Source: Micrococcales bacterium
GTDB taxonomy: Bacteria; Actinomycetota; Actinomycetes; Actinomycetales; Cellulomonadaceae
Direction: 5' to 3'
DNA length: 61,129 bases
Assembly: GCA_009785115.1 (NCBI GenBank)
Contig: WQWY01000018.1
Coordinates: 1 to 61,129, forward strand
The position numbers and the translations under genes are program-made. Below, one piece after another: positions 24,586-32,494 of this stretch. The notes beneath the pieces are model-generated. The model saw nothing but the letters and a program-made list of their open reading frames with translations, was not told where the DNA came from and searched no databases. Each line of letters starts with the position of its first letter. Within the stretch, counting starts at the first letter, position 1.

Positions 24586-26961
24586 GTGGAGCGCAGGTCC
24601 GCGCGCCCCTCACGGGCGACTGTCCGGCGAACCGCCCCGGCGACCAGACCGGCGAACCGGTTCTGGAACTACCCTCGCCCCGGCTACCGCGGCCTGCACC
24701 GGTGGTTGCCGTCGTGGCGGTTCGTGCTCTCCGTGATGCTCACCATGGTCTTCCTCGTGCTGGGGGTCGGGGCCGCGGCGTGGCAGCTGATCGAGGTACC
24801 CCCGGAGAGCGCCAGGGCCCAGGAGCAGACCACGACCGTCTACTTCGCCCCGACCGACGCCTCGACAGACCACGGCGCGGAGATGGGCGTCTTCCCCGGG
24901 GTGAAGCGAGAGATCATCGACACCACCACCCTGCCGGAGCACGTGGGCAGGGCGGTGGTGGCCTCGGAGGACCAGTCGTTCTTCGACAACCAGGGCGTGG
25001 ACTTCCGGGGCATCGCGCGCGCGCTGACCAACAACCTGAGCGGAGGTGCGCGCCAAGGCGCCTCGACGCTGACCCAGCAGTACGTGAAGAACTATTACCA
25101 GGGGACGAACACCGGCTACCTGGCCAAGGCCCAAGAGGCGATCCTCGCGCTGAAGATCAACCAACAGCTGGGGAAGGACGAGATCCTCGGCCGATACCTC
25201 AACACCGTCTACTTCGGCCGCGGCACCGACGGCATCCAGGCCGCCGCACAGGCCTACTTCGGCAAGGACGCGGTGGACCTGACCGTCTCCGAGGCGGCCC
25301 TGCTGGCCGGGATCCTTCCCTCCCCGAACAAGTGGGACCCTGCCCGGGACCGCGCGAAGGCGGAGCAGCGCTGGAGCCGCACGCTGAACAACATGGTCGA
25401 GCTGGGTTGGCTGTCAAGCACCGAGCGCGCCGGGCTGGAGTTCCCCGAGACCATCCCTGTCGAGACCGCGTCGGTGTACGGAGGCCCCAACGGCTATCTG
25501 ATGGAGCTCGCCCGGACCGAGGCGGCCACCAAGCTCGGCATCACCGAAGAACGCTTGCAGCGGGGCGGCTACACCATCGTCACCACGATCGACCAGACCA
25601 TCCAGGACGAGGCCGTCGCCGCGGCCAAGCGTCTGATCGACGGCGAGCTCAGCGGCGGTGCCACCCCCAGCCCAGACCTGAAGATCGCCATGGTCTCGCT
25701 CGACCCGACGACCGGGGCGATCCTCTCGCTGTACAGCGGGCAGGAGTTCCTCACCGACCAGATCAACCGGGTCACCAGGGACCGCATCCAGGCCGGGTCG
25801 ACCTACAAGCCGTTCACGCTGGTCGCCGCACTGGAGAACGACATCTCCCTCAACACCACGTACAACGGTGCCAACGGGCAGAACATCCCCGGGTGGACCC
25901 GGGGCGACGGCAGACCCGTCAGGGTGAACAACTTCGGCAACGAGAACTTCGGCGTCATCGACCTGACGTATGCCACCGCCGTCTCGTCGAACACCGTCTA
26001 CGCCCAGCTCAACGTCGAGGTCGGGCCTCAGGCCACCGCCGACGTCGCGGAGAAGGCCGGGATCACCACGCCGCAGACCGTCGTGCCGTCCAACGTGCTG
26101 GGCACCGACACGGTGCGTCCGCTGGACATGACCGCGGCCTACGCGGTGTTCGCCAACGGGGGCATGCGGGTCGAGCCGCACATCGTCGCCACCGTGCTCA
26201 ACCCCGACGGCTCGGTGGCCTTCACCGGCGGCTCGAACCCCGTGCGGAAGTTCTCCGCCGACGTGATGGCTGACACCGTGTTCGCCCTGCGGGGCCCGGT
26301 CGACAACCCTCGCGGCTCGGCGAACCGGTACGTCGCACCGCTCAAGCGCACCATCGCGGGCAAGACGGGGACGTCCAACGACAACAAGTCGGCCTGGTTC
26401 ATCGGCTTCACCCCCGACATCGTCACGACGGTGGTGCTCTCCCAGGTGGGTGAGAACGGCAGAGACCAGGTCTCGATCACGCCGTGGGGGTCGGGAGTCC
26501 GCCAGATCACGGGTGGGACGTGGCCGTCTGCCCTGTGGGCCAGCTACATGAAACCTGTGCTGGCCATGCCCGCCTACTCCGAGAACAAGAGCTTCCCGCC
26601 CCGGGCGAACGTGGGGAACGCGCCCACCATCGCCCCGACCGAGGCCGAGGAACCGGAGGAGGTCGAGACCGTCCACGTCCCCGACGGGCTCGCGCAGCGC
26701 CTCGAGGCCGACGCCTCCGCGATGCTGCTGGCGGCGGGCCTCAGCCCGTCGGTGATCTCTGAACCCTCGGCGACGGTGGCAGCCGGCCGGGTGATCCGGG
26801 TCGAGCCAGGCAGCGGCACCGCAGTGAACCTCGGGTCGGAGGTGACGCTCGTGGTCTCTTCCGGACCACCACCACAACCGCCAGGGCCGGGCGAGGGCGG
26901 CGGCCCGCAGGGCGCTCCTGGTCAGGGTCAAGGCCAGGGCCAGGGACAGGGCGGGCCCTAG
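24586..26961 (+). CDS. ponA: Class A penicillin-binding protein with PASTA domain
   Basis: Start at the GTG at 24586, with GGAG 6 nt upstream; 791 residues. A cytoplasmic Arg-rich tail is followed by one membrane helix (FVLSVMLTMVFLVLGVGAAAW). The GT51 domain has the catalytic block ASEDQSFFDNQGVDFRGIARA and GASTLTQQYVKN. The transpeptidase has intact motifs: SxxK GSTYKPF, SxN SSNT, KTG KTGTSND. One C-terminal PASTA domain (VPDGLAQRLEADASAMLLAAGLSP region) and a Gly/Gln/Pro-rich tail complete it. It polymerises and cross-links peptidoglycan at the membrane's outer face. It is the usual actinobacterial neighbour of rpsF. Confidence 0.93.
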   Translation: MERRSARPSRATVRRTAPATRPANRFWNYPRPGYRGLHRWLPSWRFVLSVMLTMVFLVLGVGAAAWQLIEVPPESARAQEQTTTVYFAPTDASTDHGAEMGVFPGVKREIIDTTTLPEHVGRAVVASEDQSFFDNQGVDFRGIARALTNNLSGGARQGASTLTQQYVKNYYQGTNTGYLAKAQEAILALKINQQLGKDEILGRYLNTVYFGRGTDGIQAAAQAYFGKDAVDLTVSEAALLAGILPSPNKWDPARDRAKAEQRWSRTLNNMVELGWLSSTERAGLEFPETIPVETASVYGGPNGYLMELARTEAATKLGITEERLQRGGYTIVTTIDQTIQDEAVAAAKRLIDGELSGGATPSPDLKIAMVSLDPTTGAILSLYSGQEFLTDQINRVTRDRIQAGSTYKPFTLVAALENDISLNTTYNGANGQNIPGWTRGDGRPVRVNNFGNENFGVIDLTYATAVSSNTVYAQLNVEVGPQATADVAEKAGITTPQTVVPSNVLGTDTVRPLDMTAAYAVFANGGMRVEPHIVATVLNPDGSVAFTGGSNPVRKFSADVMADTVFALRGPVDNPRGSANRYVAPLKRTIAGKTGTSNDNKSAWFIGFTPDIVTTVVLSQVGENGRDQVSITPWGSGVRQITGGTWPSALWASYMKPVLAMPAYSENKSFPPRANVGNAPTIAPTEAEEPEEVETVHVPDGLAQRLEADASAMLLAAGLSPSVISEPSATVAAGRVIRVEPGSGTAVNLGSEVTLVVSSGPPPQPPGPGEGGGPQGAPGQGQGQGQGQGGP

Positions 26962-26971
26962 ACCCGCACGA

Positions 26972-26989
26972 CCTGCCGCGCGAGGCAGG
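26972..26989 (+). terminator. Short hairpin after ponA
   Basis: CCTGCC / GGCAGG with a GCGCGA loop, 10 bp after the ponA stop. The stem is only 6 bp, so the call is tentative. Confidence 0.4.
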
Positions 26990-27028
26990 ATTTCGCGGCG
27001 ATCCAGACGACCAGATACCATGGCCCGT

Positions 27029-27093
27029 CGCCGTGCGGTCCGTTCCGTGCGGCGAGTGCATGCAGCACCCTCCTGTCACGGAACGACCGTGAC
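27029..27093 (+). promoter_or_regulatory. Structured rpsF leader, possible S6:S18 binding site
   Basis: Two stem-loops precede rpsF: CGCCGTGCGG / CCGTGCGGCG (27029-27054, with a mismatch) and the perfect GTCACGG - AACGA - CCGTGAC (27075-27093), which contains a CCG element. rpsF leaders in many bacteria carry a CCG-containing stem bound by the S6:S18 complex. The position and motif suit that autoregulation, but the fold has not been matched to a model. Confidence 0.4.
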
Positions 27094-27116
27094 CGCGAAG
27101 ACCAGAGGAGGTGGGT

Positions 27117-27410
27117 ATGAGCCTGCGTCCGTACGAGATCATGATCATCCTCGACCCCGACATCGAGGAGCGCACGGTCGGCCCCGCGCTCGACAAGTAC
27201 CTGTCTGTGGTGAAGACCCAGGGCGGTTCTGTCGACGCGGTGGACATCTGGGGCCGGCGTCGCCTGGCCTACGACATCAAGAAGAAGTCCGAGGGCATCT
27301 ACGCCGTCGTGAGCTTCTCCGCCGAGCCGGCCACCGCGGCCGAGCTCGACCGCCAGCTCGGTCTCAACGAGGCCGTCCTGCGCACGAAGGTGATGCGCGC
27401 CGCCGCCTGA
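27117..27410 (+). CDS. rpsF: 30S ribosomal protein S6
   Basis: 97 residues from the ATG at 27117 preceded by [52 protein letters not shown] and [14 protein letters not shown] are typical S6 blocks. S6 pairs with S18 on the 30S platform. First gene of rpsF-ssb-rpsR-rplI. Confidence 0.97.
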   Translation: MSLRPYEIMIILDPDIEERTVGPALDKYLSVVKTQGGSVDAVDIWGRRRLAYDIKKKSEGIYAVVSFSAEPATAAELDRQLGLNEAVLRTKVMRAAA

Positions 27411-27495
27411 TGTCGGTGGCTGCGCCTACGGTCGGTGCGGGTCACGACAGCGTGATCCGAGAGCCCGAGTCGTCGAGCACAACCAGGAGCTTCCC

Positions 27496-27981
27496 ATGGC
27501 TGGTGAGACCGTCATCACGGTCGTCGGCAACCTCACCGGCGACCCCGAGCTGCGGTTCACGCCGTCCGGGGCCGCGGTGGCCAACTTCACCGTGGCGTCC
27601 ACGCCGCGCACGTTCGACCGCCAGAACAACGAGTGGAAGGACGGCGAGACGCTGTTCCTGCGCTGCTCGATCTGGCGCGAGGCGGCCGAGTCGGTCGCGG
27701 AGTCGCTGACGAAGGGCACCCGGGTGATCGTCACCGGGCGTCTGGTGCAGCGCTCTTACGAGACCCGCGAGGGCGAGAAGCGCACCGTCGTGGAGCTTCA
27801 GGTCGACGAGGTCGGCCCGTCGCTGCGCTACGCCACGGCCAAGGTCACCCGGACCTCCCGGGGCGGTGGTGGCGGCTTCGGCGGCTCCTCCGGTGGCGGC
27901 GGCGGGGCCTCGTCCGCGTCCGACGACCCGTGGGCCACCCCGTCGAGCAGCGCGGGCTTCTCTGACGAGCCCCCGTTCTGA
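27496..27981 (+). CDS. ssb: Single-stranded DNA-binding protein
   Basis: 161 residues. The OB-fold begins [21 protein letters not shown], with the [30 protein letters not shown] block, followed by a Gly/Ser-rich linker and the acidic C-terminal tip SDEPPF that recruits replication and repair partners. It lies 85 bp after rpsF. Confidence 0.97.
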   Translation: MAGETVITVVGNLTGDPELRFTPSGAAVANFTVASTPRTFDRQNNEWKDGETLFLRCSIWREAAESVAESLTKGTRVIVTGRLVQRSYETREGEKRTVVELQVDEVGPSLRYATAKVTRTSRGGGGGFGGSSGGGGGASSASDDPWATPSSSAGFSDEPPF

Positions 27982-28047
27982 CCCTTTCCTGACCCCTAAC
28001 CATCCCCGGTCTCGCACCGGGGCTCCGAGATGTAGAGGAGCACCACG

Positions 28048-28284
28048 ATGGCCAAGCCCGTCGTCCGCAAGCCCAAGAAGAAGGCCAACCCGCTGAAGTC
28101 GGCCAAGATCGAGAACATCGACTACAAGGACACCGCGCTGCTGCGCAAGTTCGTCTCCGACCGGGGCAAGATCCGCGCCCGTCGGGTCACCGGTGTGTCG
28201 GTCCAGGAGCAGCGCGCGATCGCTCGCGCCGTGAAGAACGCCCGCGAGATGGCGCTGCTGCCGTACTCGTCGTCGGCACGCTGA
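28048..28284 (+). CDS. rpsR: 30S ribosomal protein S18
   Basis: 78 residues: the basic N-terminus [24 protein letters not shown], then [43 protein letters not shown]. There are no zinc-type cysteine pairs, consistent with the Cys-minus S18 form. Partner of S6 on the 30S platform. Confidence 0.97.
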   Translation: MAKPVVRKPKKKANPLKSAKIENIDYKDTALLRKFVSDRGKIRARRVTGVSVQEQRAIARAVKNAREMALLPYSSSAR

Positions 28285-28301
28285 GAAAGAGGAGCGATCC
28301 C

Positions 28302-28751
28302 GTGTCCAAGCTCATCCTCACCCATGAGGTCACCGGTCTCGGCGAGCCCGGCGACATCGTCGAGGTCAAGGACGGCTACGCCCGCAACTACCTGCTCCCC
28401 CGTGGCCTGGCCACGCCGTGGACCAAGGGTGCGGAGAAGAACATCACCGGCATCCGTCGGGCCCGCAAGGCCCGTGAGATGGCCTCGCTGGACGACGCCC
28501 GCGCGGCCCGCGACGCCCTCCAGGCCCAGCCGGTGACCGTCACCGCCAAGGCCGGGCCTGGCGGCCGTCTGTTCGGTGCGATCACCACCACGGAGATCGC
28601 TGACGCGGCCTCCGCCGCCGGTGGGCCCAAGATCGACAAGCGCAAGATCGAGATCACCTCCCCGATCAAGGCGCTCGGGGAGCACAAGGTCTCGGTCAGG
28701 CTGCACCCGGAGGTCGTCGCCACGATCACCGTGGCCGTCGTCGCCGCCTGA
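28302..28751 (+). CDS. rplI: 50S ribosomal protein L9
   Basis: 149 residues from a GTG with AGAGGAGC upstream. The N-domain carries [35 protein letters not shown], the L9 signature, joined by a long helix to the C-domain ([13 protein letters not shown]...[20 protein letters not shown]). Last gene of the operon, followed by a very strong terminator. Confidence 0.97.
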   Translation: MSKLILTHEVTGLGEPGDIVEVKDGYARNYLLPRGLATPWTKGAEKNITGIRRARKAREMASLDDARAARDALQAQPVTVTAKAGPGGRLFGAITTTEIADAASAAGGPKIDKRKIEITSPIKALGEHKVSVRLHPEVVATITVAVVAA

Positions 28752-28793
28752 CCTAGGGCTGCCCAGATCCCTCGGTCTGGACTCTACGTCTGG

Positions 28794-28838
28794 AGAAGGG
28801 CCCCGGTGCACCACAGCGTGGTGCACCGGGGCCCTTCT
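28794..28838 (+). terminator. Terminator of rpsF-ssb-rpsR-rplI operon
   Basis: Perfect 21-bp stem starting AGAAGGGCCCCGGTGCACC, with a 3-nt AGC loop, 43 bp after the rplI stop. The remaining 28839-29100 stretch holds no supported gene. Confidence 0.9.
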
Positions 28839-29101
28839 GTGCTCTCCGCGAGGCTCCGCCCGTCCAGGAAGGCTCCCTGAGGCCGTCCCCGACCTGTGCG
28901 CCACAGCCCTGCCAGCGCTGGCACGCTCGCCGTGCGGAAGCTCGCGATCTGGGCCAGACTGGGGCGAACCACCACCCGCCCAGCGTCGTCTGACAGACGT
29001 GCCAGGCTGTGGGCGCTGGCTGTCCAGAAGGTGGGTGTCCCCAGCCGGTGCATGGCGTCTTCCCAGGTCAAATGGCCTACGTGATCCAGATTTCGCCCGC
29101 C

Positions 29102-29165
29102 GTGTCCACATCGTCGTCCACGATCTGTGGACAGACACCCCCAGGATGTCCACACCTGTGGACGA
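29102..29165. promoter_or_regulatory. Cluster of five DnaA-box-like sites upstream of dnaB
   Basis: Within 64 bp: GTGTCCACA (29102-29110), TCGTCCACG (29114-29122), CTGTCCACA on the minus strand (29134-29126), ATGTCCACA (29146-29154) and TCGTCCACA on the minus strand (29165-29157). The actinobacterial DnaA box is TTGTCCACA; each site matches at 7-8 of 9 positions and the GTCCAC core is invariant. They sit about 140 bp before dnaB, suggesting DnaA control of dnaB or a DnaA-titration/secondary initiation site. Confidence 0.55.
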
Positions 29166-29302
29166 CGGTGTGAACGGTTCGAGGTGGCTCGATCTGGACA
29201 GTCGGCCTAGGTTCGTCGTACACGACCGAGGGGCCGCTCTGTCACCGGTACCTGGTAAGACAGATGTTCGACGGATGTGCGCGAGAGGAGACGGGACGGC
29301 CG

Positions 29303-32224
29303 GTGACGATCGAAGAGCTGGAGTACGAGCTGGTCGCCGGCGAGGACCGTCGCGGCGACCGCACCCCCCCGCAGGATCTCGACGCGGAGCGCTCGGTGCT
29401 CGGCGGCATGATGATCAGCAAGGACGCGATCGCTGACGTCGTCGAGCAGCTGCGCGGCCACGACTTCTACCGTCCCGCGCACGAGGTCGTCTACGACGCG
29501 ATCATCGACCTGTACGGGCGGGGCGAGCCGGCTGACGCGGTGACCGTCGCTGACGAGCTGACCAAGCGCGGCGAGCTGGCCCGCGTCGGCGGGGCCCCGT
29601 ACCTGCACACCCTGATCGCGACGGTCCCGACCGCCGCCAACGCCGGCTACTACGCGCGCATCGTCCGGGAGCGGGCGGTGCTGCGGCGTCTGGTCGAGGC
29701 CGGAACCCGCATCGTCCAGCTCGGCTACGGCACCGACGGCGGCGACGTGGACGACCTGGTGAACACCGCGCAGGCCGAGGTCTACGCGGTGACCGAGCGT
29801 CGCGCCAGCGAGGACTACCTGCCGCTGTCGCAGATCATCACCGAGACGGTCGACGAGATCGAGGCGGTGTCCGGCCGGGGCGGCGGGATGCACGGCGTGC
29901 CCACGGGCTTCGCCGACCTGGACCACCTGACCAACGGGCTGCACCCGGGCCAGATGATCGTGCTGGCGGCCCGCCCGGCCATCGGCAAGTCGACCCTGGG
30001 CATCGACATCGCCCGCTCGGCGGCGATCAAGAACGGTCAGACCGCGGTGGTGTTCTCGCTGGAGATGAGCCGCAGCGAGATCACCATGCGTCTGCTGGCC
30101 GCCGAGTCGCGGGTGCACCTGCAGAGGCTGCGCACCGGGCAGATGGCTGACGACGACTGGCAGAAGGTCGCCGCGACGATGGGGCGCATCTCGGAGGCGC
30201 CGCTGTTCATCGACGACTCGCCGAACATGTCGCTCATGGAGATCCGGGCCAAGTGCCGGCGTCTGAAGCAGCGGCACGACCTGAAGCTCGTCGTGATCGA
30301 CTACCTCCAGCTGATGACCAGCGGGAAGCGCGTGGAGTCGCGTCAGCAGGAGGTCTCGGAGTTCTCCCGGGCCCTGAAGCTGCTGGCCAAGGAGCTCGAG
30401 GTGCCGCTGATCGCGATCAGCCAGCTCAACCGTGGTCCTGAGCAGCGCACCGACAAGAAACCGCAGATGTCGGACCTGCGCGAGTCGGGCTGCCTGGTGG
30501 CTGACACCCGGGTGCTGCGTGCGGACACCGGCGCGACCACCACCCTGGGCGAGCTGTACGCGCTGGGTGCCCGTGACGTCATGGTCTGGGCGCTGGACGA
30601 GCGGCTCGGCTATGTGCGGCGTCACCTCACCCATGTGTTCCCGACCGGTGTGCGCCCCGCGTTCCGGCTGACCACCGCCTCGGGCCGTCAGGTCACGGCG
30701 ACGGCGAACCACCCGTTCCTGACCGTCGAGGGATGGTGCCCGCTGGGCGAGCTGAGCGCCGGGAGCCGGATCGGCGTCCCGCGCCACGTCCCGGCCCCCG
30801 GGCTGCTCACGCACTGGTGCGACCGCCGGGTGAGGCTGCTGGCGCACCTGCTGGCCGCCGGGGCGTTCGGCCTGGACCAGCCGGTGCGCTACCTGACCAC
30901 CGACCCGGACTGCGCGTCGACCCTCAAGGCGGCCGCCGAGGTGCTCGACACGCGGTCGGTCGAGCACCGCTCGTCAGACTCCCGAGCCTTGATCGTGCGC
31001 CTGGAGCCCCGCCGGACGGACGAGCACGCACGCAACCAGGTCGCTGACTGGTTGGACGACCTGGGCCTGCTGCGCACCAGCGCGGTCGAGCGTTTCGTCC
31101 CCGAGGCGGTGTCGAGCCTGCCCAAGGCGCAGGTCGCGCTGTTCTTGCGTCACCTGTGGTCGGCGGCGGGGTCGGTGACGGTGCACCGTCACACCCGATT
31201 GAGGCGAGAGAAGAGCGCGCTCGCGTGGTCTTCCGAGCCGATTGAGGGTGTTGACGAGCGTAGCGAGGAGTACAGCAGGGGCGGGCTCATCACCTACCGC
31301 TCCGGGTCACGCCGGATGCTGGAGGACGTCGCGACCCTGCTGCTGCGCTTCGGGATCACCACGCGCATCGCCGAGCCCAGCCGTGGGGTGGTCCCGGTGG
31401 CGACGCTGGAGATCGTCGGCCTGGACGATCAGCGCCGGTTCCTCCAAGAGATCGGGGTGATCGGGGTCCAGACCCGGACCGCCGAGCGCCTGCTGGACGT
31501 GGTCCGTGCCCGTCAGGCCGCGACCGCTCAGGCCCGGGCCGCCGTCACCGGCGGTGAGCTGTGGAGCGAGGTGGGCGAGGTGCTCGACCGGATACCGCAG
31601 CAGAGCGACCGTCCTCCGATCTCTGGCGGCGTGCCCCGGGTGCTTCCCGCTCAGATGCGCCGGAGCCCCGACCTCGGCGGCGTCGACGGTCTCGACCGCT
31701 CAGGACCCGACCACCTGGCACCCGACCACCTGGAGACCGACGACTCTGGGCTCGACGGCCTGGGGCTGGGCGCGTCCGACCCGGCGAGCCTGAGCCAGAG
31801 GACCCGCACGCTGCTCGAGGCCCGTCAGGACGCTCCTGCTCTGGACGACGGGCGAGGCCGGGTCCGTTCCGCGCTGGCGGAGATCGTGGACCTGCTGGAC
31901 GCGGCAGACCTCGAGCTGGACGCGGTGAACGACATCGCCTGGGACACCGTCGTGTCGATCACCCCTGTCGGTGACCGTCCTGTGTATGACGCCACCGTCC
32001 TGGGTGCGCACAACTTCGTCGCTGACGGGATCGCGGTGCACAACTCCATCGAGCAGGACGCCGACATGGTGATCTTGCTGCACCGCGAGGACGCCTACGA
32101 GCGCGAGTCCCCCCGTGCCGGCGAGGCCGACCTCATCGTCGCCAAGCACCGCAACGGCCCCACCGACACCATCACCGTCGCCTTCCAGGGCCACTACTCC
32201 CGCTTCGTCGACATGCAGGCCTGA
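29303..32224 (+). CDS. dnaB: Replicative DNA helicase precursor with intein
   Basis: Start GTG at 29303, so that the protein begins V/M-TIEELEYEL as in actinobacterial DnaB; an ATG at 29264 would add 13 residues without a good ribosome binding site. Extein N-domain, linker and RecA-like ATPase: Walker A ARPAIGKST, SLEMSRSEI, LVVIDYLQLM, ISQLNRGPEQR. The chain is interrupted at DLRESG by an intein (Cys397 to Asn914) and resumes SIEQDADMVILLHR. Splicing would give a helicase of about 455 residues, the normal length. The hexameric helicase unwinds the fork with DnaG and Pol III. The gene follows rplI, as commonly seen. Confidence 0.95.
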   Translation: MTIEELEYELVAGEDRRGDRTPPQDLDAERSVLGGMMISKDAIADVVEQLRGHDFYRPAHEVVYDAIIDLYGRGEPADAVTVADELTKRGELARVGGAPYLHTLIATVPTAANAGYYARIVRERAVLRRLVEAGTRIVQLGYGTDGGDVDDLVNTAQAEVYAVTERRASEDYLPLSQIITETVDEIEAVSGRGGGMHGVPTGFADLDHLTNGLHPGQMIVLAARPAIGKSTLGIDIARSAAIKNGQTAVVFSLEMSRSEITMRLLAAESRVHLQRLRTGQMADDDWQKVAATMGRISEAPLFIDDSPNMSLMEIRAKCRRLKQRHDLKLVVIDYLQLMTSGKRVESRQQEVSEFSRALKLLAKELEVPLIAISQLNRGPEQRTDKKPQMSDLRESGCLVADTRVLRADTGATTTLGELYALGARDVMVWALDERLGYVRRHLTHVFPTGVRPAFRLTTASGRQVTATANHPFLTVEGWCPLGELSAGSRIGVPRHVPAPGLLTHWCDRRVRLLAHLLAAGAFGLDQPVRYLTTDPDCASTLKAAAEVLDTRSVEHRSSDSRALIVRLEPRRTDEHARNQVADWLDDLGLLRTSAVERFVPEAVSSLPKAQVALFLRHLWSAAGSVTVHRHTRLRREKSALAWSSEPIEGVDERSEEYSRGGLITYRSGSRRMLEDVATLLLRFGITTRIAEPSRGVVPVATLEIVGLDDQRRFLQEIGVIGVQTRTAERLLDVVRARQAATAQARAAVTGGELWSEVGEVLDRIPQQSDRPPISGGVPRVLPAQMRRSPDLGGVDGLDRSGPDHLAPDHLETDDSGLDGLGLGASDPASLSQRTRTLLEARQDAPALDDGRGRVRSALAEIVDLLDAADLELDAVNDIAWDTVVSITPVGDRPVYDATVLGAHNFVADGIAVHNSIEQDADMVILLHREDAYERESPRAGEADLIVAKHRNGPTDTITVAFQGHYSRFVDMQA
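30491..32044 (+). mobile_element. DnaB intein (518 aa), splicing residues intact, endonuclease motifs degenerate
   Basis: Begins with Cys (CLVADTRVL), with block B ATANHPFLTVEGW and block F/G YDATVLGAHNFVADGIAVHN, followed by the +1 Ser. All the splicing nucleophiles are therefore present. Insertion is at the DLRESG/SIEQDAD site used by other DnaB inteins. The LAGLIDADG-like helices are recognisable (LLAHLLAAGAF and FLRHLWSAAGS), but both catalytic Asp positions are Ala. An ~80-residue Asp/Gly/Leu-rich segment (around 31660-31830) interrupts the C-terminal half and is unlike the conserved blocks. Confidence 0.9.
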
Positions 32225-32446
32225 CGACGTGGTGGGCGGGGCCGTGTCGACGGGCGCCGAGGGAGCCGTGTGCTCCCACCCACCGGTCGCGGAGGTGGTG
32301 TCGCTGGCGGCCAGGCTCGCCCGCAGCTGTGCCACCTGGGCTTCGAGGGTCGCGATCCTCGCTTCGAGGCGCCGGTAGTCCTCGCGGGTGCCGGTCCCGC
32401 CGCCGAAGATGCCCGTGCGGCGAACACTGCTCTCGCCCGACACCAC
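32225..32446 (-). pseudogene. Remnant of a small coiled-coil protein gene antisense-adjacent to dnaB
   Basis: On the minus strand a GTG near 32446 begins a frame reading RTGIFGGGTGTREDYRRLEA, then a heptad-like helix, then a Ser/Thr/Pro tail with good third-position GC. It resembles the short actinobacterial proteins of the MFG-type with a LEARVAxLEAQV coiled coil. There is no stop where the protein should end, so the frame runs antisense through dnaB. This suggests a gene that has lost its 3' end, or a real gene overlapping dnaB. Confidence 0.35.
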
Positions 32447-32494
32447 CCTGACGGGTCCTAGGTGCGGGGCACGTCCGACGCATAAGGTCCGGGG

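Noticed and set aside
29264..29302. ATG at 29264 as the dnaB start.
   Set aside because: No good ribosome binding site, and the added residues (MFDGCAREETGRP) are unlike DnaB N-termini; the GTG at 29303 gives the usual TIEEL start.
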